Shown here one piece after another: positions 7,215 to 14,828 of a stretch of DNA of 28,772 nucleotides. The stretch comes from Methanocorpusculum sp. (lineage in GTDB: Archaea; Halobacteriota; Methanomicrobia; Methanomicrobiales; Methanocorpusculaceae). Position 1 is the first letter of the stretch. Every line of letters starts with the position of its first letter. The stretch spans positions 1 to 28,772 of the forward strand of contig DALTWF010000023.1 in NCBI GenBank assembly GCA_029987235.1, in the 5' to 3' direction. The position numbers and the translations under genes are program-made. The notes under the pieces were generated by a model, which had not been told where the DNA came from, searched no databases, and saw only the letters and a program-made list of their open reading frames with translations.

Positions 7215-7868
7215 ATGATGAACATGAAAGAAAGAAAAGAAAGCGCAGTATCGCCCGTAGTCGGAGTTATGCTGATGCTTGTTGTGACAATTATAATCGC
7301 AGGAGTTGTTGCTGCCTTTGCCGGAGGTCTTGGCTCAACAGAAAAAACTGCTCCGACCATTGTTGCAAGTACAGAAATCTGGTCAGCAGAATCCTACGAC
7401 AATTATGCATACGGCAGATTTGCCATGACTGTTGAAAGCGTATCAGAGCCGGTCAGTACCGCAGACCTAAAACTCGTTACCTCCTGGACCGGTGATGACG
7501 GAGTGAAATACGGAAACACAACAACAGCCGGTATGAAAAACACTAAGTACGACAGTTATGAATACAACGCCCCGATCGGAATGGGAAGCGGCGTTACCGG
7601 AAACCAGATGACCTCGGGCGGATATGGAGAAAACCAGTGGTTTGGAAACTACACCCTCTCAGCCGGAACATCAATGACCGCAAACGGAGCCTATACAGGA
7701 GAAGGTAAAAAAGGCGGCATAAAAACCCACACGGCAAATGACGCTATGGACGCAATTCTCGGAGATACCTGGTCAGAAAATCTTGAAAAAGGCGACATTG
7801 TTTCAGTGAAACTCATTTACCTGCCGTCGAATGCAGTCATCTATGAAAAGGAGGTAATTGTAAAATGA
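7215..7868 (+). CDS. archaeal type IV pilin (long type, right module)
   Basis: A 217-residue prepilin: leader MMNMKERKES, then AVSPVVGVMLMLVV and the hydrophobic helix, followed by a Thr/Gly/Tyr-rich beta domain ending LPSNAVIYEKEVIVK. It is the paralogue of the pilin at 5991-6686. The frame is open back to 7002, but the TATA box at 7124-7133 and GGAG at 7205-7208, 6 nt before ATG 7215, place the start here; ATGs at 7209, 7218 and 7224 are alternatives. Its TGA overlaps the next ATG by 4 nt. Exported and assembled by the pilus machinery encoded downstream. Confidence 0.9.
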   Translation: MMNMKERKESAVSPVVGVMLMLVVTIIIAGVVAAFAGGLGSTEKTAPTIVASTEIWSAESYDNYAYGRFAMTVESVSEPVSTADLKLVTSWTGDDGVKYGNTTTAGMKNTKYDSYEYNAPIGMGSGVTGNQMTSGGYGENQWFGNYTLSAGTSMTANGAYTGEGKKGGIKTHTANDAMDAILGDTWSENLEKGDIVSVKLIYLPSNAVIYEKEVIVK

Positions 7869-8377
7869 TGCAGAAACACGCAAACAAAAAAGAATCAGCA
7901 GTATCGCCCGTAGTCGGAGTAATGCTGATGCTTGTAGTAACAATTATAATCGCAGGCGTTGTTGCCGTATTTGCCGGAGGAATTACCGGAAACTCGGAAC
8001 AAATCCCGACCGCAATGATTTCAGCCGAATACTCGCAGACTAACGGGCTTACGCTGAACCATGCCGGCGGAGATGTGATTGATTTCGAAAAGGCAGCCGT
8101 GATTGTCAGCCCGTCCGCCGGATTCGGCTCCGGATACCGTACTCTTTACTGGGAAGTTCCGGTTCAGGTAAAAAAACTTGATGCAGGCGAATCAATAACC
8201 ATCAAAGCTCCGGTTCAGAGTAAAAAGTATGACCAGGGAGATGCGAAAAAGGAAGACAATGCAAAGTACTCCGCATACGGATTTGACAATGCCAAAAATG
8301 TCGGCAACTACTTTACCCTGAAGATTGAACAGAACGGCAAGACCGTAGCAGAAACCGAAGTCAGAATCGACCCATGA
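7865..8377 (+). CDS. archaeal type IV pilin (short type, right module)
   Basis: A 170-residue prepilin with leader MMQKHANKKES and the AVSPVVGVMLMLVV helix; the mature part is paralogous to the pilin at 5384-5989. A strong Shine-Dalgarno sequence (GGAGGT, 7850-7855) precedes ATG 7865; a second ATG follows immediately. It is translationally coupled to the long pilin upstream by ATGA. No oligo-T terminator follows. Instead the copy of the 15-nt repeat begins 5 nt after the stop. Confidence 0.9.
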   Translation: MMQKHANKKESAVSPVVGVMLMLVVTIIIAGVVAVFAGGITGNSEQIPTAMISAEYSQTNGLTLNHAGGDVIDFEKAAVIVSPSAGFGSGYRTLYWEVPVQVKKLDAGESITIKAPVQSKKYDQGDAKKEDNAKYSAYGFDNAKNVGNYFTLKIEQNGKTVAETEVRIDP

Positions 8378-8381
8378 CAAT

Positions 8382-8396
8382 CATGTTAAATTAACT
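8382..8396 (+). repeat. 15-nt repeat, right copy (palindromic core)
   Basis: CATGTTAAATTAACT, identical to the minus strand of 5261-5275. It lies 5 nt after the last pilin stop and about 120 nt before the pilus ATPase start, so it could be an operator for that operon or a recombination edge. Confidence 0.5.
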
Positions 8397-8455
8397 CATT
8401 GATTTAATACATCAGAAAACAAAAACATTAGGAACAACGCAACTGCATAAAAATA

Positions 8456-8466
8456 AATTATAATAC
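8456..8466 (+). promoter_or_regulatory. likely TATA box of the pilus assembly operon
   Basis: AAATTATAATA lies about 50 nt before ATG 8515 in a very A-rich leader. There is no clear Shine-Dalgarno sequence before that ATG. Several other A/T-rich hexamers nearby could serve instead. Confidence 0.35.
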
Positions 8467-8514
8467 AAACAAAAACTACTCTAACAAAAATAAAACTACA
8501 TTAGTGTAAATAAA

Positions 8515-10137
8515 ATGAGTGAAGAGACAATGGAACAACCTGCAGAAAAAAAGACGGTACGGCTTGTAAACCTCTTCAAAAAAGAGAAGAAAGCCGACGC
8601 GGAAAAGAAAACGTCCCACCCTCTCAAGTTACCGTTCTTTTCCAGAAAAGAAACCCCCGTCTTTGAAGAGCCGCCGGTTGAACTCGCCCTCCCTCATTTT
8701 GAAACAGACGAAGAAGTCCTGACCAAATACTGGCTTACTGCACCCCACTCTTTTGTTACGATTTGCAAAGACGACAGAAACCGCCTGCACTATTATATTA
8801 CCGAACCTTCCTTAACCGAAAAAGAATACGTAATCCTCGAAGAATCCTTCGAATACCTGCGCTCAACCCTGATTTTCGACACCGTAAAACGCCGCGGCGA
8901 AATGAACCTGGATGATGCCGTACTCAGAAGCGCAATTCTTCTCTTTGACAAAACACTTTCAGAAGAACGCATCCGCGTGCTGATTTACTACCTCTACCGC
9001 AACTTCCTCGGCTACGGCAAACTCGACCCCCTGATGCACGACGACAGAATTGAAGATATAACCTGCAACGGCTCAAATATTCCGCTCTTTTTGTACCACC
9101 GCGAATACGGAAACATTGAAACAAACTGCATTTTCGAAAAAGAAGAACTCAACAAATTCGTCTTAAAACTTGCACAGAAAGCCGATAAACAGTTATCCCT
9201 TACCACCCCGCTCGTTGATGCAACCCTTCCCGACGGAAGCCGTGCCCAGATTACCTATTCTGATATCGTCTCATCAAAGGGCAGTTCGTTTACGATTCGT
9301 AAATTCAAGGCTGACCCGATGACGCCGGCCGAACTCGTCCGCGGTCACACCTATTCTGCAGAACTTCTGGCCCACATCTGGCTTGCGGTCGAAAACCGCA
9401 AGAGTGTAATTGTCGCAGGAGGTACTGCAAGCGGAAAAACCTCGACCATGAACGCAGTTTCGTTTTTCATCCCGGAAACGGCGAAAATCGTCTCAATCGA
9501 AGACACCTGCGAAATCCAGCTGCCGCATGCAAACTGGCTTTCGATGAAAACCCGCGCCTCATCCGTAAACGAATCAAGCAGCGTTACAATGTTTTCCCTT
9601 CTGAAAGCCGCCCTTCGTCAGCGACCGGAATACATCATTGTAGGTGAAGTCCGCGGTGTTGAGGCACAGACGCTCTTTCAGGCGATGAATACGGGACACA
9701 CAACGTTTTCCACCCTGCACGCCGGAAACGTAAAAGAAGCAGTAAACCGTCTCACGCATGACCCGATTAATGTACCGACCGCGATGTTTTCCGCGCTGGA
9801 CCTGATTATCGTACAGAGTCTGCTTTATTCCGAGGGGAAGGGCTTCAGACGCTCGACTTCGCTCAATGAGGTGTCGGTTGAGGGAGATGAAATCAAATGG
9901 ACGCCGCTTTTTACCTGGAATCATGTAACCGATACGTTTGACAAAGTATTTGAAAAATCAGCGGTCTTTGACGATATTGCCTACAAAAACGGCTGGACAC
10001 AGGAGGAAATACAGAAAAAAATCAATGCGAGAGCTGCAGTTCTCAAAAAACTTGGCGCACAGCCGAAGGTTTCCACACAGGATATGGAGGAAGCAATTGT
10101 AAATCTCGTCATATCGGAGGAAAACGCCGGTGTTTGA
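8515..10137 (+). CDS. type IV pilus assembly / secretion ATPase (GspE/PilB, TadA-FlaI type)
   Basis: Hexameric motor that powers pilin assembly from the cytoplasmic face. Of 540 residues, the first 80 are a charged, Lys/Glu-rich tail. An N-terminal domain (YGKLDPLMHDDRIEDI... about 165-185) is followed by the RecA-like core with Walker A GGTASGKTS (about 302-310), the Asp-box (SIEDTCEIQLP), Walker B YIIVGEVRG (about 373-381) and the His-box GHTTFSTLHAG. All catalytic motifs are intact. The length fits archaeal PilB/FlaI-like ATPases with an extended N-terminus. First gene of a tightly packed operon with the platform protein and three pilin-like genes. An archaellum motor is unlikely because no FlaH, FlaG or FlaF genes accompany it. 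Confidence 0.92.
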   Translation: MSEETMEQPAEKKTVRLVNLFKKEKKADAEKKTSHPLKLPFFSRKETPVFEEPPVELALPHFETDEEVLTKYWLTAPHSFVTICKDDRNRLHYYITEPSLTEKEYVILEESFEYLRSTLIFDTVKRRGEMNLDDAVLRSAILLFDKTLSEERIRVLIYYLYRNFLGYGKLDPLMHDDRIEDITCNGSNIPLFLYHREYGNIETNCIFEKEELNKFVLKLAQKADKQLSLTTPLVDATLPDGSRAQITYSDIVSSKGSSFTIRKFKADPMTPAELVRGHTYSAELLAHIWLAVENRKSVIVAGGTASGKTSTMNAVSFFIPETAKIVSIEDTCEIQLPHANWLSMKTRASSVNESSSVTMFSLLKAALRQRPEYIIVGEVRGVEAQTLFQAMNTGHTTFSTLHAGNVKEAVNRLTHDPINVPTAMFSALDLIIVQSLLYSEGKGFRRSTSLNEVSVEGDEIKWTPLFTWNHVTDTFDKVFEKSAVFDDIAYKNGWTQEEIQKKINARAAVLKKLGAQPKVSTQDMEEAIVNLVISEENAGV

Positions 10138-11899
10138 ATCGCTTGCGCACGATTTGCGTGCGGCTCACATGACGGATGCTCCGCAGAAATATTTCGCAAA
10201 AACGCTTCTGCAGAGTCTCGGATTTGCGGTTTTATTTGCTGCAGCGCTGTATCTTCTTCTCAATTATTTTAAATTCAATCTGCCGTTTGTGGATTCGCTT
10301 CCCTGGTGGGTTTTATACGGTTTCTTCTGCGGCATTCTGCCTTTAGCCGCGTTCCTGCTTTCCTATTTTACGCCGAAAATGAAGGCAGCATCCCGGAAAA
10401 CCCGCATTAACCTTGACCTTCCGTATGCAATTACCTACATGCAGGCTTTATCCACGACTTTAACACTTTATGACATTTTCCGAAGTGTATATGAAGCATC
10501 AGACCTGTATGGAGAGGTTTCAAAAGAGTGCGGACTTATTGTGCGGGATGTGGAACTTTTCGGGCAGGATATGGCGACTGCAATGGAAAATACGATGAAA
10601 ATCACGCCCTCGGAAAATTTCCGTGAACTGCTTAACGACCTGTTGCTGGTTCACAGAAGCGGCGGCGATATGCGGGCGTTTTTCAATGCAAAATCAGAAT
10701 CCTACCGTGAAATCGCAAAAAACGAGATGGATTCGCTGCTGCAGTTTCTGGAAATGATTGCCGAGGTGTATGTAACAGCCTTTGTTGCAGGCCCGATTGC
10801 GGTAATTATCATGATTATCGCCCAGAATCTTTCCGGACAGGATGCAATCGGCAATCTTATGCCGCTGCTTTTTGTCGGTCTTCCGGTCGGGGCGGTAATG
10901 CTGATTTCGGTTCTGTATGTTCTTTTACCGGCGAATAATATCACCGTTACAAAAAAAGAGGTGCATGAAACAGAATTCACCCCTGAAAATGTCACTGACA
11001 TGGGTGCAGCACTGGACAAAAAATTCCGGCGGCAGATTGAAAACCGCAGAATGCAGAACAAAATCAAAAACATTCTGCTCCATCCGGTCAAGGCATATAT
11101 CTCAACCTATGTGCCTGCATGCGTGATTGGCGGAGCTCTTGTATTAGTGGTTCTTGGGCTTTATCTCGGCGGAATTCTCCGCATGGTCTTTCCGGTGTAC
11201 ACGCTTGAAACAGCGGTCTGTATCGCCCTGATTGCCGCAGTTCTGCCGCTTGCAGCAGCATATGAAATACGCGCCCGCTATGTTGCCCGCGTGGAAAAAA
11301 ATCTGCCGGAGATGCTTCGTGAGATTTCGGATATGAAAGACATCGGTATGACGCTGCAGGGAGCGATTCAGACGATTTCCGGACATAAGGCGGGAGTTTT
11401 GTCAACTGAGATAAAAATTGTCTCCGAAGAAATCCGCTACGGCTCATCACTTTCAGGGGCACTGGTCAGAATGGAGGAAAGAATCGGTCTTACCACGGTA
11501 AAGCGGGCGATTTCGCTTCTTGTCCGTGCAAGCGAGGTTACAGATTACATTCGTGAGATTCTTGCGATTGCCATTGCCGACCTGGAACATTATCTGAAGA
11601 TGAAAAACAAGCGGTTTAATGTCGCATTCGTGTATCTGGCGATTATTTATCTGTCGGTCGGCATTTATCTTTTTGCTGCGTATGCGATGAATGTTATTTT
11701 TATTTCGAGTTTCGCAAACTTCAGTGTAACATTTGATACGGCGGGAACCACCCAGCAGATGTTTGTTATCGGCATAATTCTCTCGTTTTTCTCCGGAATT
11801 ATGGCAGGCCAGCTTTCTGCAAACACTATGCTTTCCGGGCTGAAACATTCGATTATCATGCTTGTTCTGACGATTATCGTCTTTGTTGTTCTGATATGA
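10130..11899 (+). CDS. type IV pilus platform membrane protein (GspF/PilC, TadC-FlaJ type)
   Basis: Integral membrane partner of the ATPase. The 589 residues hold two repeats of the T2SSF helical domain (around SYFTPKMKAASRKTRINLDLP and ARVEKNLPEMLREISDMKD) and about eight to nine membrane segments, including pairs at roughly 30-90, 215-265, 330-385 and 490-589. The size fits archaeal two-domain PilC proteins. The start is GTG 10130, preceded by GGAGG at 10116-10120 and overlapping the ATPase stop by 8 nt, so the two are translationally coupled. Confidence 0.92.
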   Translation: MFESLAHDLRAAHMTDAPQKYFAKTLLQSLGFAVLFAAALYLLLNYFKFNLPFVDSLPWWVLYGFFCGILPLAAFLLSYFTPKMKAASRKTRINLDLPYAITYMQALSTTLTLYDIFRSVYEASDLYGEVSKECGLIVRDVELFGQDMATAMENTMKITPSENFRELLNDLLLVHRSGGDMRAFFNAKSESYREIAKNEMDSLLQFLEMIAEVYVTAFVAGPIAVIIMIIAQNLSGQDAIGNLMPLLFVGLPVGAVMLISVLYVLLPANNITVTKKEVHETEFTPENVTDMGAALDKKFRRQIENRRMQNKIKNILLHPVKAYISTYVPACVIGGALVLVVLGLYLGGILRMVFPVYTLETAVCIALIAAVLPLAAAYEIRARYVARVEKNLPEMLREISDMKDIGMTLQGAIQTISGHKAGVLSTEIKIVSEEIRYGSSLSGALVRMEERIGLTTVKRAISLLVRASEVTDYIREILAIAIADLEHYLKMKNKRFNVAFVYLAIIYLSVGIYLFAAYAMNVIFISSFANFSVTFDTAGTTQQMFVIGIILSFFSGIMAGQLSANTMLSGLKHSIIMLVLTIIVFVVLI

Positions 11900-11906
11900 G
11901 GTAAAA

Positions 11907-12290
11907 ATGAAAAAAGATTCTGCTGTATCAAGTGTTGTCGGCGAAATGCTGATGCTTGCGGTGGTTGTGATTTTAGCCGGCATTTTCGCGGTCGGGGCGA
12001 TGAGTTTTTTACCCGGCGAACGTGACGATGTGATTGATATTACGGCGGATTTTTTCTCGGACCCAAATGCGGTAATTTTCACCCACCGGGGCGGGGATGT
12101 TGTGTCAGCATCGGACCTGAAGGTAACCGTTTACCGCGGAACTGCGAAAATTGATGCGGCATACAGTATTTCAGGTACGGTTTTTGATTTGGGCAATACG
12201 ATTCAGCTAAGTAAGACACTGCTTCAGTCCGGTGATGAAATCCGCATATCCACGGGCAAATCGATTGTTTACGCTGGGGTGATGCCGTAA
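11907..12290 (+). CDS. small pilin-like protein (minor pilin)
   Basis: A 127-residue protein with leader MKKDS, then AVSSVVGEMLMLAVVVILAG, a type IV pilin N-helix carrying Glu (position 13) a few residues into the hydrophobic stretch, as in bacterial pilins (Glu5) but unlike the four major-type pilins here. The mature part is short and ends ISTGKSIVYAGVMP. GAGGT sits before the ATG, 7 nt after the platform gene stop. The TAA stop shares its last A with the next ATG. Likely a minor or priming subunit of the same pilus. Confidence 0.85.
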   Translation: MKKDSAVSSVVGEMLMLAVVVILAGIFAVGAMSFLPGERDDVIDITADFFSDPNAVIFTHRGGDVVSASDLKVTVYRGTAKIDAAYSISGTVFDLGNTIQLSKTLLQSGDEIRISTGKSIVYAGVMP

Positions 12291-13108
12291 TGCAGAAAAG
12301 AGATGATGCCGTATCACCGGTTGTTGCCATGATGCTGATCCTTGCGGTCATTGCCATCTGTGTTTCGGTTATGTTTGCAACCTATGTTCCCGACCTGAAG
12401 GAAAACGCCGAAATTCTGCATTCCAAGGAGGTGAAAGAGGAATTTTTCAAATTCGCATCGGATGTGGATAATCTGTTTACAAACGGAAGAAGCGGAGTGT
12501 ATTCGTACATAATTCCCCTCGGCGGAGGAGATACGCTTCTATCTCCGTCAAAATCTGCCGGAACGCTGCAGCTTGGGCGGGAAACGATTGGCGAAATTAC
12601 AATTGAAGGATATGTAGACGGTTCTTCTGTGACTGACACATATATGGTGTACAATACTCCTGTTACCTATACACCCCTTCTTTCCTTCTGGGAAAACCAG
12701 GGCTATAAATACGGAAACGAAACGGTCTATGTTACCAAAGGAACGGTTGAAATTCCCGCACTGGAAGGAGTTTCTGACACGGAGGCGGAACATCTTGCAT
12801 CAAGAACTACACTCCTGAAATATATGGAGCCGCAGAAAATCTACTGGTATACAGGCCATGACTCCGTGACCCATGATACATTTACGATGAACATTATTTC
12901 TGTTGAAAACGAGGTGAACGAATCATATATAAGCGGAAACGGAGAAGCTGTACTGACCATAAGAAAAGGTGCTGAAACAACCATAAAATACGACCCGGTG
13001 TACAGTATCACGATACAGCCGTACAACGGTATGGCATACAGCCCGTCTCTTCCCCATGACAGTGAGGTAATTGTAACCTGTATAACTGCAAAGGTGAGCG
13101 TACAATGA
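12290..13108 (+). CDS. large pilin-like protein
   Basis: A 272-residue protein with leader MQKRDD, then AVSPVVAMMLILAVIAICVS. The C-terminal domain of about 230 residues is twice the size of the neighbouring pilins and rich in beta-prone and Tyr/Thr segments, with a VYSYIIPLGGGDTLLSP stretch near residue 70. Possible N-glycosylation sequons (for example NES near 213) are present. No domain family is recognised for the mature part. Size and position between two small pilin-like genes suggest a tip or adhesin subunit. The stop overlaps the next gene by ATGA. Confidence 0.8.
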   Translation: MQKRDDAVSPVVAMMLILAVIAICVSVMFATYVPDLKENAEILHSKEVKEEFFKFASDVDNLFTNGRSGVYSYIIPLGGGDTLLSPSKSAGTLQLGRETIGEITIEGYVDGSSVTDTYMVYNTPVTYTPLLSFWENQGYKYGNETVYVTKGTVEIPALEGVSDTEAEHLASRTTLLKYMEPQKIYWYTGHDSVTHDTFTMNIISVENEVNESYISGNGEAVLTIRKGAETTIKYDPVYSITIQPYNGMAYSPSLPHDSEVIVTCITAKVSVQ

Positions 13109-13509
13109 AAGAATCCGCCGTATCACCGGTCGTAGGCGTAATGCTCCTGTTAATCGTGACCGTAATTCTTGCAGCCGTTTTTGCATCCTCGGCAGGTTCG
13201 ATGTTTTCCGACGGAAAAACCGACCCTATTCAGGCAGAAATCGTCTGCAGTGACCCGGAAAATTACATTTTCGAACTGAAATCAGGCGATTCCTTTTCTC
13301 TATCCCGCATAAAACTCGTATATGGACTTCGGGAAAATCCGACAGCACACAGTACAGTGACTTTTCCCGAAGGAACTGTAACCCTGGACAACTGCAGATT
13401 CCAGGCATCTGCGCCTGCATTTCCGGCAAATCCGGGAGACCACCTGACCTATGCATTTTACGATGTAAAATCGGGAATCCTTATTTCTGCGGGAGAAATT
13501 CTGTGCTGA
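13105..13509 (+). CDS. small pilin-like protein (minor pilin)
   Basis: A 134-residue protein with leader MKES, then AVSPVVGVMLLLIVTVILAAV, and a mature domain of about 105 residues ending YDVKSGILISAGEILC. It is the last gene of the pilus operon, overlapping the previous stop by 4 nt. Cysteines at positions 48, 97 and 134 could form a disulfide, unusual among the pilins here. It probably acts as a minor pilin with the two genes upstream. Confidence 0.85.
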   Translation: MKESAVSPVVGVMLLLIVTVILAAVFASSAGSMFSDGKTDPIQAEIVCSDPENYIFELKSGDSFSLSRIKLVYGLRENPTAHSTVTFPEGTVTLDNCRFQASAPAFPANPGDHLTYAFYDVKSGILISAGEILC

Positions 13510-13550
13510 TACAGTACATTTAATATCTTTCAGAAAGAGAAGTAATTATT

Positions 13551-13931
13551 ATGAAGAAAGCATTCATTTTCTTAATCGCAGGACTTGTCCTTACCGGCCT
13601 TGTCTTTGCAGCAGGATGTACTTCAACTCCTGCAGACCCCGTAGCAGGACAGTGGAAATGGGCTGAAGGAAACGGAAATCCGGCGGTTGTCTATACCTTC
13701 AATGCAGACGGAACCGGCAATTTCTATTCGGAAAACGAGTACTCCTATGTAAATGATGAGGGATCTGAAGTATCCGGTTCGAGTTCCACTTCCGAAACCT
13801 TCCACTGGACGAAAAACGAAAATGTCTACACCGTTACCTGGATGAACGATCCTGACAGCGTATTCACCTATGATGCAGCAGCCAATACTCTGACTAACAA
13901 AGAGACCGGCGCAGTACTCATCAGAAAATAA
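13551..13931 (+). CDS. small secreted lipoprotein
   Basis: A 126-residue protein with a lipoprotein signal: MKKAF, hydrophobic stretch, lipobox VFAAGC (Cys23), then CTSTPADPVAGQWKW. The mature part follows a GxW...YTFNADGTGNF pattern typical of small lipocalin-like beta barrels in archaeal lipoproteins, ending KETGAVLIRK. It begins 41 nt after the pilus operon; an AT-rich TTTAATAT box (13519-13526) may give it its own promoter. T8 (about 13935-13942) follows. Related in layout to the next gene. Confidence 0.75.
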   Translation: MKKAFIFLIAGLVLTGLVFAAGCTSTPADPVAGQWKWAEGNGNPAVVYTFNADGTGNFYSENEYSYVNDEGSEVSGSSSTSETFHWTKNENVYTVTWMNDPDSVFTYDAAANTLTNKETGAVLIRK

Positions 13932-13984
13932 CTCCTTTTTTTTCCTAAAACTCTATAACTCATCAGCACAAATATTGGTAATAG

Positions 13985-14662
13985 ATGAAACCAGTCTATC
14001 TTATCCCGTTCATTAGCATCATTCTGCTGGTACTGTGCGCCGCAGGATGCGTATCAACGCCCGACAATCCGGTGACACCGACTCAGACTCCAACGATTTT
14101 TCCGACACCAGACGTTCAGACACAGGACAAACTCATCGGAACATGGACACTTGAAAAAGAACACGCACCCCAGACCGGCGCATATGTCAAAAACTGCGTC
14201 ATAACCTTCAATCCTGACGGAACCTGCATCGAAACAGACTACTGGAGCGACGGAGACACAGGACACTTAATCGGCAACTGGAAAAAGACCGGGGAAAACA
14301 CCTACGTATATGACGCATACCGGCTCTTTACCCTCAAAGACGGAAAACTGATTGCATGGTTTGACTCAAGAACCATGTACGGCTCAGACACCTTCGCCGG
14401 TAAATGGGTGCAGAAAGATGAAGACAAAGAAATAGTATATGTCGAATACATCATCAACGCAGACGGAACCGGAACCGAGATACGCAAATCCGACATGAAC
14501 GGCGAAACCCAGACGATGAACGTACCTCTTACATGGAAAGATTTCGGCAACGGAAACTACCAGGTGTTTATGGACGACCCGAAGACGGAATACATCGTTG
14601 AAATGGTGTCTGATAACAAAATTTACGAACCCCAGCTGGGCGACACACTCATCAGAGTCTGA
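13985..14662 (+). CDS. secreted lipoprotein with two lipocalin-like repeats
   Basis: A 225-residue protein with lipobox LCAAGC (Cys22), then a Pro/Thr-rich linker (about 26-45) typical of exposed archaeal lipoproteins. Two copies of a GxW...ITFNPDGT unit follow: IGTWTLEKEH...ITFNPDGTCIE and AGKWVQKDED...YIINADGTGTE. The second unit resembles the single unit of the preceding lipoprotein, suggesting duplication. Ends GDTLIRV. Function unknown; anchored on the outer face of the membrane. Confidence 0.75.
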   Translation: MKPVYLIPFISIILLVLCAAGCVSTPDNPVTPTQTPTIFPTPDVQTQDKLIGTWTLEKEHAPQTGAYVKNCVITFNPDGTCIETDYWSDGDTGHLIGNWKKTGENTYVYDAYRLFTLKDGKLIAWFDSRTMYGSDTFAGKWVQKDEDKEIVYVEYIINADGTGTEIRKSDMNGETQTMNVPLTWKDFGNGNYQVFMDDPKTEYIVEMVSDNKIYEPQLGDTLIRV

Positions 14663-14676
14663 AGACAAAACCTTCC

Positions 14677-14729
14677 TTTTTTCGGCGCGTATTGCAGTTT
14701 TGCCCCTGCAGGGAAAAAAATCCCGCGCC
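14677..14729 (+). terminator. T-tract with inverted repeat after the lipoproteins
   Basis: T6 (14677-14682) is followed by GGCGCG (14684-14689) pairing with CGCGCC (14724-14729), with an inner TGCAG/CTGCA pair. The T-tract alone would end the lipoprotein transcript. Confidence 0.4.
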
Positions 14730-14738
14730 AAATGCGGC

Positions 14739-14769
14739 ATTTGAGAATTCAAATAAGCAACCTTATATA
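14739..14769 (+). promoter_or_regulatory. thermosome promoter with upstream palindrome
   Basis: TATA box TTATATA at 14763-14769. Directly upstream is ATTTGA-GAAT-TCAAAT (14739-14754), a 6+4+6 inverted repeat. Start of transcription is expected near 14793. GGTGAT (14816-14821) is the ribosome binding site. The repeat sits where an archaeal heat-shock regulator could act. Confidence 0.55.
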
Positions 14770-14828
14770 GAACTACTAAACAACATAATTCATACATTAC
14801 CCGAACTACGGGTATAGGTGATTATACT

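Noticed and set aside
8515..11899. Archaellum (FlaI/FlaJ) motor
   Set aside because: No archaellin, FlaF/G/H or chemotaxis genes are nearby, and the linked substrates have the SPVVGVMLML pilin start. A type IV pilus is the better reading.
11453..12082. Minus-strand frame of 209 codons across the platform and first pilin genes
   Set aside because: It crosses two well-supported plus-strand genes and has no recognisable features.
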